DNA of 37,616 nucleotides from an uncultured Desulfobacteraceae bacterium. Lineage in GTDB: Bacteria; Desulfobacterota; Desulfobacteria; Desulfobacterales; Desulfatirhabdiaceae. Numbering within the stretch: position 1 is the first letter of the stretch; the number at the start of each line of letters is the position of its first letter. The stretch is taken from the NCBI GenBank assembly GCA_903839535.1, contig CAIMCT010000476.1, forward strand, positions 1-37,616, given 5' to 3'. The translations under genes and the position numbers were made by a program. A model generated the notes under the pieces. The model was not told the origin of the DNA. It made no database searches and saw only the letters and a list, made by a program, of their open reading frames with translations. Shown here piece by piece: positions 22,230-30,150 of the stretch.

Positions 22230-23092
22230 TCGGTACACTCCTCTATCATGCGTTTTAACGTTGCCTGTTTGTTTGACTTAAATATCCCAATTTCATCTTC
22301 CCATCGCCGTTGATTCAACCATGTGGCAGGCATTGGAATGTACTGACCGTTATCTTTTTTCCAATTCGGGCTGGATTTGAATTTTTCGATTGCCGAACAG
22401 ATAGTTTCCACAAGTCCATTTTGTGGAGATATTTTAAGCCATGCTTTTTCAGCAGTGATTTTTGATTCGTGTTTTGGGTATGCCGACCAAAACAGGGAAA
22501 AGGATTCTTGAAGCTCCGCCGATAATTCAGATGTGCGTTTTTTCTTTATTGGATTATCGGCGGAAAGTTTATTTTTTGTGTTTTCCCCTTTAGGGGATAA
22601 AGGGGTAATGTCTTTTGTTAGTTGTCTTTTGTTATCTATTGGTAGGAGGATACCACGATTGACACTACCCTCAGTGTCAATCTTGCCACTACCCCCCAGT
22701 GTCATTTTTGCCACTACCCCAGTGTCATTTTCACCACTACCCCAAGTATCATAATCCTTATTAAATCGGTATGTTGATATTTTGGTGACAGGGGTAGTGT
22801 CATTTTCGCCACCCCCAGTGTCATTTTCACCACTACCCCATCTCTCGACACTGATCATATTCATTTTTTCAAGTTGATGAATCGCTCTGATAACATTTCG
22901 CTTACAGATACCAGTCGCCTTTGAAAATTGGCTTATTGAAATCGTATCCGTTAATTTATTCCAGCCGTAAGTTTTCCTAAAAATAACGTCTAATACTTGA
23001 CGTGCTGCGGCTGGTATTTTTGTCCTTCCAAGCGCATCGAAAGTCTCGTTTGCAATACTGACAAACCCATTTCCAGTTTGTGGAGAAGCCAT
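22226..23092 (-). CDS. RepO-like replication initiator
   Basis: Residues 1-90 match the phage replication protein O N-terminal winged-helix: NGFVSIANETFDAL, IPAAARQVLDVIFRKTYGWNK, ISISQFSKATGICKRNVIRAIHQLEKMNMI. Residues about 85-145 are a Gly-Ser-Glu-Asn-Asp-Thr repeat region encoded by iteron-like DNA. The C-terminal part (LFWSAYPKHESKITAEKAWLKI, ATWLNQRRWEDE) is the typical second domain of such initiators. It should bind the origin and recruit the loader and helicase encoded next. ATG 23092 follows AAGAGAAAATATAAT. Confidence 0.9.
   Translation of the reverse strand: MASPQTGNGFVSIANETFDALGRTKIPAAARQVLDVIFRKTYGWNKLTDTISISQFSKATGICKRNVIRAIHQLEKMNMISVERWGSGENDTGGGENDTTPVTKISTYRFNKDYDTWGSGENDTGVVAKMTLGGSGKIDTEGSVNRGILLPIDNKRQLTKDITPLSPKGENTKNKLSADNPIKKKRTSELSAELQESFSLFWSAYPKHESKITAEKAWLKISPQNGLVETICSAIEKFKSSPNWKKDNGQYIPMPATWLNQRRWEDEIGIFKSNKQATLKRMIEECTE
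22663..22840. repeat. Iteron-like repeats inside repO, candidate replication origin
   Basis: On the plus strand, copies of CACTACCCC-AGTGTCATTTT-type units of about 23-25 bp start near 22663, 22687, 22712 and 22735 (degenerate). After a 30-bp AT-rich gap, an inverted copy (GACAGGGGTAGTGTC, about 22787-22801) and a further direct copy (about 22807-22829, followed by CACTACCCC) appear. Adjacent copies are read in different protein frames (GENDT versus VAKMT), so the DNA and not the peptide is conserved. Lambda O carries its origin iterons in the same place. Confidence 0.7.
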
Positions 23093-23093
23093 A

Positions 23094-23813
23094 TTATATT
23101 TTCTCTTGGATTGCGATTCGGTCTATCCTTGAAAATTCGGGGACATTATTTTTCTTACATTGGTTTTCTTTGATTTTAATTTCGCTTAAATTTGCATGGG
23201 CGGAAACGAGTCTTAATTCTGCCGTTGAATTGTGAAAGGCTACAAATGATTCAGATAGATTTTTACTATCAAAACAACCGCCGATGATTTCGTCCGTTTC
23301 AATTAATTTTACATGTTTTACAACAATCTTTTTCAGCCTGATAAATTCTTTGACTATGAAATCAAAAGTGTTTGGTGGCGCATGATCGACATGAACGTTA
23401 TTTTTTGTGAGATTAACACCAGTAACCGGGCATATAGAATCATGTTTCAGATTGTGATTTTTGAATAAAATAATATGCTCTCTTACGGCATTCCTACAGG
23501 CGTTGCTAAATCTTGTTTTGTCGTCTCTCTGACTTATACATTCGATAAAACTAAAATCAATAACGGTTCCATCTATTCGCTTAATCCAGAATCCTCTATT
23601 ACGTTTGTATGTTGGATTTTCACGAACAAATATAGACTGAACTCCAACTCCTTTTTTTATATCAGATGAATGGTGCATATCCAGAACACCTAACATAAAT
23701 CTATAATCAGTTTCATTTAATAACTGTTCTGGTTGATATGCGTGCAATATCTGTTGTATCAACCTTTTTAGAGACTCTTTCGTCTTGAACTCTTCGCCAT
23801 TAATAGAGTACAT
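23094..23813 (-). CDS. DCL-family (DUF3223) protein
   Basis: The N-terminal half matches DUF3223: MYSINGEEFKTKESLKRLIQ, FMLGVLDMHHSSDIKKGVGVQSIFV, RGFWIKRIDGTVIDFSFIEC. The C-terminal half has CPVTGVNLTKNNVHVDHAPPNTFDFIV, a Cys...DH...P arrangement that recalls a degenerate HNH domain. DUF3223 proteins are known from plant DCL and many phages; in phages the function is unknown. ATG 23813 follows AAAAGGAGATTTA. It is directly upstream of repO. Confidence 0.8.
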   Translation of the reverse strand: MYSINGEEFKTKESLKRLIQQILHAYQPEQLLNETDYRFMLGVLDMHHSSDIKKGVGVQSIFVRENPTYKRNRGFWIKRIDGTVIDFSFIECISQRDDKTRFSNACRNAVREHIILFKNHNLKHDSICPVTGVNLTKNNVHVDHAPPNTFDFIVKEFIRLKKIVVKHVKLIETDEIIGGCFDSKNLSESFVAFHNSTAELRLVSAHANLSEIKIKENQCKKNNVPEFSRIDRIAIQEKI

Positions 23814-23998
23814 TAAATCTCCTTTTCGATAATGATTCTGTCTGCAAACTCACACATCCCACAATCCATCGGCTTACCGTTGTGGATCGCATTCAACAAC
23901 CCCCAACACAAAGCCAATTGATTGACATGCTCTTCCAGTGTCCTAAATCTGCAACATGCAGGGATTTCAGATTCGTATTGTTGTTCCCAATCTGTCAT
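23813..23998 (-). CDS. Small Cys-containing protein, 61 aa
   Basis: GAGGGGGAATGAAC precedes ATG 23998, favouring it over the ATG at 24004. The product (MTDWEQQYESEIPACCRFRT) also has MDCGMCEFADRIIIEKEI, with CC and C-x2-C that could bind zinc. Its stop overlaps the DCL-family start. No family is recognised. Confidence 0.65.
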   Translation of the reverse strand: MTDWEQQYESEIPACCRFRTLEEHVNQLALCWGLLNAIHNGKPMDCGMCEFADRIIIEKEI

Positions 23999-24010
23999 GT
24001 TCATTCCCCC

Positions 24011-24601
24011 TCATAGCATAGCCTGCCTGCACCCCTCAACGTCCATCCTATTGTCATAATTTCCTGAGAAAACAGTGTTCCGGCAACTTGCGCAGTATAT
24101 CCACTTCGTACTTCCTGCAACTGCCTTGACATCGTGTCTGATGCTACACTTAGGGCATTGTGCTTGTATTTTTACAAAATTCAGAAAGATGTTTTTTTGA
24201 TTTAGTTTTTGCTTGATTTTCGGAATAACCGGCATATCTTTTTTTAATAAACGGCTTTTTACTCTACTCTCGTTTAGTCGTTTATTCCGGCATGTTTTGT
24301 TACTGCAATATATATGCAGTTTATTATACGTTTGGAAAACATCACCACATGCACAAGTTCTTTCGTAACACCTGGCGTTTTTGATTCGTGTTATTGCCTT
24401 TCTCTCGGTAGCTTGCTTCTTGGCAATTTCTGAGCATCTTCCTTCGTGTAATGTTTTGGATGAATCAGTAATCGGCTTTTCACATATTCTACATATACGG
24501 TATCTCGCTTTTTTTCTTTGTAGAATATGTTCAAATTCACATTTCCTACCGCAGTATTTTTTTTTAGTTTGTTTCTTGCAAAAAGCACACAACGTATCCA
24601 T
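24011..24601 (-). CDS. Multi-zinc-finger protein, 196 aa
   Basis: It begins CAFCKKQTKKKYCGRKCEFEH, then CRICEKPITDSSKTLHEGRC, CACGDVFQTYNKLHIYCSNKTC and CPKCSIRHD...YCASCRNTVFSG. These are C-x2-C...C-x2-3-C fingers with many basic residues between them, similar in style to the protein at 18440-19162. It probably binds nucleic acid; the family is not named. ATG 24601 lies after an AAGGAATACAGATA site. Confidence 0.7.
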   Translation of the reverse strand: MDTLCAFCKKQTKKKYCGRKCEFEHILQRKKARYRICRICEKPITDSSKTLHEGRCSEIAKKQATERKAITRIKNARCYERTCACGDVFQTYNKLHIYCSNKTCRNKRLNESRVKSRLLKKDMPVIPKIKQKLNQKNIFLNFVKIQAQCPKCSIRHDVKAVAGSTKWIYCASCRNTVFSGNYDNRMDVEGCRQAML

Positions 24602-24616
24602 TATCTGTATTCCTTT

Positions 24617-24817
24617 TCACTCCCAGTGTTTACAGGTTCGTTCCCCGGCTGATTTATGATCCGGCCCCTGGTCAGGGAAGTGCTTTTAATGTTTCTTGCA
24701 GTATCCCCAACCATGAGTAGCTGGATTATGCTCACGCGCAACAAAACAGAAGTAGTCACAAAAGGCGCATATCTTTTCAGTGTGCTGGACGTGAGTTGTT
24801 ATTTCTGGAGCTGGCAT
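24617..24817 (-). pseudogene. Small zinc-binding protein gene interrupted by an in-frame TAA
   Basis: From ATG 24817 the frame encodes 43 aa (MPAPEITTHVQHTEKICAFC...GWGYCKKH), meets TAA at 24686-24688, and continues in the same frame for 22 codons (KHFPDQGPDHKSAGERTCKHWE) to TGA at 24617. The continuation supplies the final Cys and the 'C-K-H-W-E' ending seen in small phage zinc proteins of this layout (C-x2-C...G-W-G-x-C...C-K-x-W/F-E). The simplest reading is a recent nonsense mutation. The 43-aa form may still be made. Confidence 0.55.
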
Positions 24818-24822
24818 GATGA

Positions 24823-25779
24823 TTATGCGAACAATTGAAGTTGTTTGTTTATATCTACTTGGCTACAAAACTTATTAGCAAATTCAGCGTATTCATGTTT
24901 CAACTCAATACCTATGGCCTTTCTCTCTTGTTTTAACGCTCCGTATAATTCACTGCCTATTCCTGCAAATGGAGTGAAAACGATATCATTGGGAAGTGTC
25001 CATAGGTGGATAGCTCTCTCGATTACCCCTAATTGTAGAGGGCAGATGTGTTTTTCGTCATCTTCACTTCTGCAAAGCTTCGTGTTGAGTACATCCGTCT
25101 GATTTATATCAAACCAAACTGGGCTTGCGTATTGCTGCCAGACGGATATTGAATCGTATGTTCCGCCTTTAAATTCTATTGGCTTATCCCCGATATACTT
25201 ATCAAAACCATCTGGCCTACATACAGGCTCAGGCCCGGATGTATCTCCGTTTTCGGGCCATTTTCTGAATGTTAATATATAATCAGGAAGTCCCTGCCTA
25301 CTCATGGTCGAATCGTTCTTGACTTGCTTATGTAGCAGCCCTTGGCTCTTAGTCCTCTGCATTTCAATCACAGGGTCTTTCCATATCGTAACTCTGCTAT
25401 GGTACTTGAATCCAGATGCTTCAAATGCCTCAATAATCTTACCAGAGAAATCTCTTAAACCAGCACGTCCTGAGCTGCCTTTATAGTCCACCAGGTCTTT
25501 GCAGTGGACGGAACAAAGACGACCCGGAACGAGTATCCTATAAAGCTCAGGAATAAGGAATTTATAATGATCGAAGAACTCATCATCATCCTTGCAATTC
25601 CCCATATCTGAAATGGAATCGGAATAAATATAAAGCTGTGAAAATGGCGGGCTGTGAAGTTGGTAGTGTACCGAATCGTCAGGAATACCTTTTATTATCT
25701 GACAACAATCCCCGACATATATAATATAATTTTTGCCGATGAACTGATTCTCTACTTTTACGCTGCTAATCTCATCCAT
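24823..25779 (-). CDS. DNA methyltransferase (N4-cytosine/N6-adenine type)
   Basis: LHSPPFSQLY (residues about 41-50) is the catalytic SPPF motif IV of amino-methyltransferases, and TPFAGIGSELYGALKQERKAIGIELK near 275-300 is the SAM-binding motif I, so the order is permuted (group beta). GRLCSVHCKDLVDYKG and RVTIWKDPVIEMQRTKSQGLLHKQ lie between. The SPPF form favours cytosine-N4. It overlaps the upstream helicase gene by 22 bp, a common phage pairing. ATG 25779 follows TGGAGATACCAAT. Confidence 0.9.
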   Translation of the reverse strand: MDEISSVKVENQFIGKNYIIYVGDCCQIIKGIPDDSVHYQLHSPPFSQLYIYSDSISDMGNCKDDDEFFDHYKFLIPELYRILVPGRLCSVHCKDLVDYKGSSGRAGLRDFSGKIIEAFEASGFKYHSRVTIWKDPVIEMQRTKSQGLLHKQVKNDSTMSRQGLPDYILTFRKWPENGDTSGPEPVCRPDGFDKYIGDKPIEFKGGTYDSISVWQQYASPVWFDINQTDVLNTKLCRSEDDEKHICPLQLGVIERAIHLWTLPNDIVFTPFAGIGSELYGALKQERKAIGIELKHEYAEFANKFCSQVDINKQLQLFA

Positions 25780-27149
25780 ATTGGTATCTCCATTTTGTCT
25801 GTTCCTGAAAATTTTCGCAGGTTTTTCATTTTAGATTGTGGGTTGAGGTATTGATCTGCATCACATTTCATTAACGATTGATATCTGCTATTCAAATCAG
25901 CTTTTTTCTTGACTATATTAAATACTTGCTGTTCCGTTTCAGAGATTACAACATGGTCAATTACTGTATTTATTTGACCGAATCTGTGAAGCCGTTTTAA
26001 CGCTTGGTATTTCTGTTCAAAAGAGAAATTAATACCTACAGATATTTGATGGTTTATATGCTGCCAGTTTAGTCCGAATGAGCAAATCTTTGGTTTACTC
26101 ACCAACCTTGTGATATTGCCATTAGCGAAGTCTTCAAGTATATGCTCTTTCTTTTTAACATCCATATTGCCAGTCAATTCTACTGCACCGTCGATGCCTT
26201 TTGTAAGCCGTTGGCTTTCATCGTTAGTGTTGCACCATACAACCCACGAATCGCTGCTATTATTCACAATTTCGCAAGCTTTGGCACACCTTTTAGGCGC
26301 TGTATTCCGAAGTTCCCTATAAAGATTTGTTGCGTTCAAAACATCACAATCGTTAAATAATCTGCCATTTGAGTAATCATGTTTATCGTTCGGAATTAAA
26401 TGCACAATTGTTTCCACTTTGGGTAGTATATATCCGCAGTCGGAGTATCCAATATCAGAAGGCGTGTTAATCCAAACAGCCCACGACTGAACCCAATTCC
26501 AAAAATCGCTAACTGCATGTTTCTTCAACCTGTACGATCCGAATGACATCGTGTCATTAATGAACCACCTTGCGAGTGCTTCATTTGAAGGCATAATGCC
26601 AAGGAAGTCCGACTGGTTGAGTATCTCCATCAGATCGTTAGGCGCTGGAGTAGCAGAACAAACCAGTTTATATTTCGTATTCTTGAACGCTGTCATGAGT
26701 TTGTTTTTGATTTTTCCAGAATAATTTTTTAAAACGGAAGATTCATCGAGTACTATTCCAGCAAAGCTGTTTGTATCAAAGTGATCAATCATTTCATAAT
26801 TGGCGATATTGACACCCGGTCTAATATCAGATTGATTGCGACAAACATTCAATTTAATTCCGAATTTTAAACCCTCTCGTTTAGTTTGTTGCGCCACAGC
26901 TAACGGTGTTAGTATCAACACGTTCGAATCAGAATGTTTATATATATGATTTGCCCATTCTATTTGCTGAATCGTTTTCCCGAGTCCGCAGTCCTCGAAG
27001 AGAGCGCATCTGCCTTGAAACAAACTCCAACTGACTACTGTTTTTTGCCAGTCAAAAAGATTTCTATTCAATTCATCTTTCGAGACAACAAAACCATCAG
27101 ATTCATGTTTGATAACTTTTTTATTTAAAAACTTATCATATTCGTTCAT
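25758..27149 (-). CDS. SNF2/DEAD-like superfamily 2 helicase
   Basis: Walker A is CGLGKT at residues 54-59, motif II LDESSVLKN near 134-142 (DESx in place of DEAH), and motif III CSATPAPN at 164-171. The C-terminal RecA domain ends with GLNWQHINHQISVGINFSFEQKYQALKRLHRFGQ, the motif V/VI with 'R-x-x-R-x-G-Q' typical of SNF2 proteins. It likely remodels or translocates on DNA; no nuclease domain is fused. It overlaps the methyltransferase gene, so the two may act together in DNA modification or defence. ATG 27149 follows CTGGAGATTCTAC. Confidence 0.9.
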   Translation of the reverse strand: MNEYDKFLNKKVIKHESDGFVVSKDELNRNLFDWQKTVVSWSLFQGRCALFEDCGLGKTIQQIEWANHIYKHSDSNVLILTPLAVAQQTKREGLKFGIKLNVCRNQSDIRPGVNIANYEMIDHFDTNSFAGIVLDESSVLKNYSGKIKNKLMTAFKNTKYKLVCSATPAPNDLMEILNQSDFLGIMPSNEALARWFINDTMSFGSYRLKKHAVSDFWNWVQSWAVWINTPSDIGYSDCGYILPKVETIVHLIPNDKHDYSNGRLFNDCDVLNATNLYRELRNTAPKRCAKACEIVNNSSDSWVVWCNTNDESQRLTKGIDGAVELTGNMDVKKKEHILEDFANGNITRLVSKPKICSFGLNWQHINHQISVGINFSFEQKYQALKRLHRFGQINTVIDHVVISETEQQVFNIVKKKADLNSRYQSLMKCDADQYLNPQSKMKNLRKFSGTDKMEIPIWMRLAA

Positions 27150-27168
27150 GTAGAATCTCCAGTATAGT

Positions 27169-27215
27169 TTTTTAATCTATCCCGAAATGTCAATCAAATC
27201 AGGATAGATTAAAAA
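27169..27215. other. Perfect 14-bp inverted repeat between recT and the helicase gene
   Basis: TTTTTAATCTATCC at 27169-27182 pairs with GGATAGATTAAAAA at 27202-27215 around a 19-nt loop. On the minus strand it begins 4 nt after the recT stop and is followed by A residues, not a T-run. It could be a weak terminator, an mRNA stabiliser or an operator. Confidence 0.6.
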
Positions 27216-27219
27216 TGGT

Positions 27220-28512
27220 TTAGAACCCTGATGAATCGGAGGATTCTGGTTGTCCTTGATGTTCAAGATCAAAGATATATTCTGAGTATTGGTCGCAACC
27301 GTCTAACTTTCCACAATCTACGCAATCCCTTGGAAACACGCCTTTATATTGTTCGTCTTTCTTGCAGACGATAGGAGCTTTCGGTTTTGGCTGATCAGTA
27401 TGTGTAGAATCAATACTGGTATCAGTTGAATCGTCCTTCCTGTTAAGAAACGGGCAGTGTTGATCAACATACAACTTATTCCACTTTGCTACAGCCTCAG
27501 CGTGGAGAGTTTCAGAACAGTTTTTCATCCGGTCAAGATTCTGGAAAACAAACGTTGAAAATCCAGCTTGTTTGAGATTGATGTATTCATCACGGAATGT
27601 AGTATGGACGGGTTCAGTAACCTTTTCCGTGGTGTCACGAATATGCTCTGGTTGTTGTTCAACCACAGGTTGTGGAAGTTTGGATTTCAGTTTGTCTGCC
27701 AGCGTGTCACTGGCTTTCGGACTAACGTCAATTGCATTGTTGGAGTCTGTATAATCTGGCGACCATGTGCCGTCTATCGCGTCTGTTACTGATAAAGATT
27801 GTTTTCCAGTATGGTCAGCGATATTGTCGAGTTCCAAAGCCGCTGCTAATTCAGGAGATTTGGGTAGATACTTGCACAACCTGCGTATCACAGTCTTGAT
27901 CCCCATAGCCTCTGCGTGTTCATCCCAAATAGAAACTTTACCAAATTTCTTACAGGCTTTGTAACCTTTTGAGCTATCCCTGATTTTCAGAATATCCGCA
28001 TTGCTCATAGCCTGAAATGTCTTTTTCCCGTCATTGAAAATACAAACTGCATAATATCCGACTATACTGCCTCTCATTTCATCAGATGCCGGGAATGAAC
28101 CATCCATTAACGGTTTATGCCTCAGGGTTCTATCCAACCCGAATATGATTTCAAATTCATCGTTCGCACGAACTGAGTGAGCATAAATATCAGAAACTTT
28201 GCCGGTATTCATAGCAAGTTTCATCAGCCCTATATACCCTGGTATCAATTGACATTCAGTTCCAAATGGAACCAAAGAAGCCTCACCGAGTAATCCGACT
28301 TCAAGCCCTAATTGCGAAGCCTGGATTACTGCTGCAAACACACTCTTCGGGTCACAAGATGCCAGTTTGGGGTTTTTCCTAAACTCCGTTAGCGCGATCC
28401 TGCACATACGATCTCCGTTCAAATGTTTGGGCAATGCTCTGACTATTTCAGACTTGAATTTTTCGAGCATATTGGGGAAGTCTCTTTTTAAAGCTGGTAC
28501 ATTTTCAGTCAT
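27220..28512 (-). CDS. recT: RecT-family single-strand annealing protein
   Basis: The first 250 residues match RecT: MTENVPALKRDFPNMLEKF, CRIALTEFRKNPKLASCDPKSVFAAVIQASQLGLEVG, GECQLIPGYIGLMKLA-type segment, VRANDEFEIIFG, KTVIRRLCKYLPKSPELAAALELD. The C-terminal 180 residues are less conserved and contain CKKDEQYKGVFPRDCVDCGKLDGC, a possible zinc knuckle. It anneals ssDNA made by the exonuclease encoded next (28516-29406), as in RecE/RecT or Red systems. At 430 aa it is longer than typical RecT because of this tail. ATG 28512 follows AAAGGATAAATT. Confidence 0.94.
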   Translation of the reverse strand: MTENVPALKRDFPNMLEKFKSEIVRALPKHLNGDRMCRIALTEFRKNPKLASCDPKSVFAAVIQASQLGLEVGLLGEASLVPFGTECQLIPGYIGLMKLAMNTGKVSDIYAHSVRANDEFEIIFGLDRTLRHKPLMDGSFPASDEMRGSIVGYYAVCIFNDGKKTFQAMSNADILKIRDSSKGYKACKKFGKVSIWDEHAEAMGIKTVIRRLCKYLPKSPELAAALELDNIADHTGKQSLSVTDAIDGTWSPDYTDSNNAIDVSPKASDTLADKLKSKLPQPVVEQQPEHIRDTTEKVTEPVHTTFRDEYINLKQAGFSTFVFQNLDRMKNCSETLHAEAVAKWNKLYVDQHCPFLNRKDDSTDTSIDSTHTDQPKPKAPIVCKKDEQYKGVFPRDCVDCGKLDGCDQYSEYIFDLEHQGQPESSDSSGF

Positions 28513-28515
28513 AAT

Positions 28516-29406
28516 TTATCCTTTCAAAATAAATCGGCGTGAGCCTGTTTTAGTTGTTAGATACTTCTTGTAAAGTTCGTAATTTTCAGCCTCGAATCTT
28601 GCTTTATCAAAAACAGTTGATGCTTTTGATTGCTTCCATGTCAATGCTGGTTTGCCGCCTATCAACAGCGTGTCGTTATCCTGTACAAAGTCCTTGATTC
28701 TGGATTCCAATTCTTCATGAGTTGCTTCAAGCTGTTTAATGTCCGCTTTTATGTAGCGCAAATTTTCCAATGCAACTTTCATCAGTTCATCAGCTTCAAC
28801 GGCTTTCTGAACCGACGTAGGCCATCTGGTGTTCCTGTCGCCGGGAGTTGTGCATTCGGGAGGGATGCCAGTCAAGACGTTGTGTTCCCAAAAAGCCACT
28901 AATAGCCTGGTGATAGTTTTAACCATGTCGTCATTCCTGTATAGTTCATAGACATCAAAATCTGATGCTCCGAACAGAACAGCTACATCACATCGCTCTA
29001 ACGCGGTCAATCCCATATAATGTTGACACTGCAACTCGTAATATTCTGGTACGCCAGCGTCCCATGCGTCCCGTGAGCGAGCCGTTTTAATCTCCAGCAC
29101 TCTATTATCGCCTTCGTGCTTGATTGATATGCCGTCGAGACTTCCTGTGATGAACGGATATTCAGGGTGAATAACTTCAATTCCAAGTTTGTCCGGGTCT
29201 ATATTGTATTCGACTCTCCGACCTGTCAGTTCGATATATTTGTTCCGCACAACAGGCTCTAACCTGTTTCCCCATTCCATAGCAGGATTGACTGGTACTG
29301 TAACCTGTCCGGTAATTTTGAGCCACTCGTCGAGCTGCGTACTCCATGGCGATATGCCGCAAATACCCGCTACGTTTGATCCGCCGATTCTCATTGTTTT
29401 TTCCAT
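28516..29406 (-). CDS. YqaJ-type (lambda exonuclease-like) recombinase exonuclease
   Basis: IGGSNVAGICGISPW and WGNRLEPVVRNKYIELTG (with E50), GSLDGIS (D91) and LEIKTA (E105-x-K107) form the PD-(D/E)XK active site of YqaJ/lambda exonuclease proteins. It would resect dsDNA 5' ends and load RecT. The C-terminal part has a helical pair (LENLRYIKADIKQLEATHEELESRIK). ATG 29406 follows AAAGGAGATGAT. The 3-bp gap to recT and shared strand make a recombination operon. Confidence 0.94.
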   Translation of the reverse strand: MEKTMRIGGSNVAGICGISPWSTQLDEWLKITGQVTVPVNPAMEWGNRLEPVVRNKYIELTGRRVEYNIDPDKLGIEVIHPEYPFITGSLDGISIKHEGDNRVLEIKTARSRDAWDAGVPEYYELQCQHYMGLTALERCDVAVLFGASDFDVYELYRNDDMVKTITRLLVAFWEHNVLTGIPPECTTPGDRNTRWPTSVQKAVEADELMKVALENLRYIKADIKQLEATHEELESRIKDFVQDNDTLLIGGKPALTWKQSKASTVFDKARFEAENYELYKKYLTTKTGSRRFILKG

Positions 29407-29407
29407 A

Positions 29408-29602
29408 TCATCTCCTTTTCATAGGTCTGATTATGCCAATTGCAATCCGTCCATTTGTAAACAACGTACAATAATCATATTCAGGGTCACAAAACGTGCC
29501 GAATCTAACCTTTTGAAAATACGTTATCCATCCGTTTCTGTGTGATTCTTGTTGTTGCCACCCACACATCAATAATTCATTTCTACGCTCCGCCATGTTC
29601 AT
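29408..29602 (-). CDS. Small protein, 64 aa (paralogue of 29793-29990)
   Basis: The C-terminal half (GWITYFQKVRFGTFCDP; CTLFTNGRIAIGIIRPMKRR) aligns with the 65-aa protein at 29793-29990 (GWIIFFKDN...TFCSP; CTLFNNGRVAMGIFRPRGR). The pair is a local duplication separated by one gene. The conserved Cys pair and 'NGR-x-A-x-GI-x-RP' are family marks, function unknown. Start uncertain between ATG 29602 and 29596; neither has a strong RBS. Confidence 0.65.
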   Translation of the reverse strand: MNMAERRNELLMCGWQQQESHRNGWITYFQKVRFGTFCDPEYDYCTLFTNGRIAIGIIRPMKRR

Positions 29603-29793
29603 ATATCAGACTCCCAATCTTCGAGTATAAATGCTTTTCTGAACATATCTCTACAATGGCGCGTATCGAATTGATTGCCTTCATAATCGACAAACACAGG
29701 TATAGGTGCCATAGAGTGTTCATCTGTAACATCGTGAAAAGAAGCCCCACACCAGAAACAAATATATGCAATTTTTAAATTTTGATCCGCCAT
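29599..29793 (-). CDS. Small Cys/His-containing protein, 64 aa
   Basis: The product contains YICFWCGASFHDVTDEHSM and then RHCRDMF, with C-x2-C, His and a later Cys that could bind zinc. ATG 29793 follows GAGGTAGATA and overlaps the upstream stop. It lies between the two paralogous genes. No family is recognised. Confidence 0.65.
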   Translation of the reverse strand: MADQNLKIAYICFWCGASFHDVTDEHSMAPIPVFVDYEGNQFDTRHCRDMFRKAFILEDWESDI

Positions 29794-29990
29794 TATCTAC
29801 CTCGTGGTCTAAATATACCCATTGCAACTCGTCCATTATTGAACAGAGTACAAAATTGATTCGCCGGGCTACAGAACGTTTTAGGCGTAAGATTGTCTTT
29901 GAAGAATATGATCCATCCATTATTTAAGATAGCGTGGATCTCGTATCCATTCGCTAACAAGTCACATCTGACTTCTGTCATGTTTCCCAT
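29793..29990 (-). CDS. Small protein, 65 aa (paralogue of 29408-29602)
   Basis: MGNMTEVRCDLLANGYEI begins the product, and the end carries the same 'CTLF-N-NGR-x-A-x-GI' block as its paralogue. ATG 29990 follows a strong AGGAGGCAATT. Tandem duplication with one gene between the copies is the simplest history. Function unknown. Confidence 0.7.
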   Translation of the reverse strand: MGNMTEVRCDLLANGYEIHAILNNGWIIFFKDNLTPKTFCSPANQFCTLFNNGRVAMGIFRPRGR

Positions 29991-29999
29991 AATTGCCTC

Positions 30000-30089
30000 C
30001 TAAAAACTGAACACGATTACAGTTAGCGCCCAGAACATGAGCGCCATCAAAATACCAGATGTAATTTCTTTAATCGTTTCCATGCTCAT
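30000..30089 (-). CDS. Small membrane protein, 29 aa
   Basis: ATG 30089 follows GAGAGGTAAT; a longer frame from 30185 lacks a site and overlaps the next gene. The product is MSMETIKEITSGILMALMFW plus ALTVIVFSF: a short amphipathic head and one transmembrane helix. It is typical of tiny phage membrane proteins. Function unknown. Confidence 0.5.
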   Translation of the reverse strand: MSMETIKEITSGILMALMFWALTVIVFSF

Positions 30090-30150
30090 ATTACCTCTCT
30101 TGTGGATCATGAAATAGCTGCAAAGTGTTTTGTGGCTCATCATTATTGAT

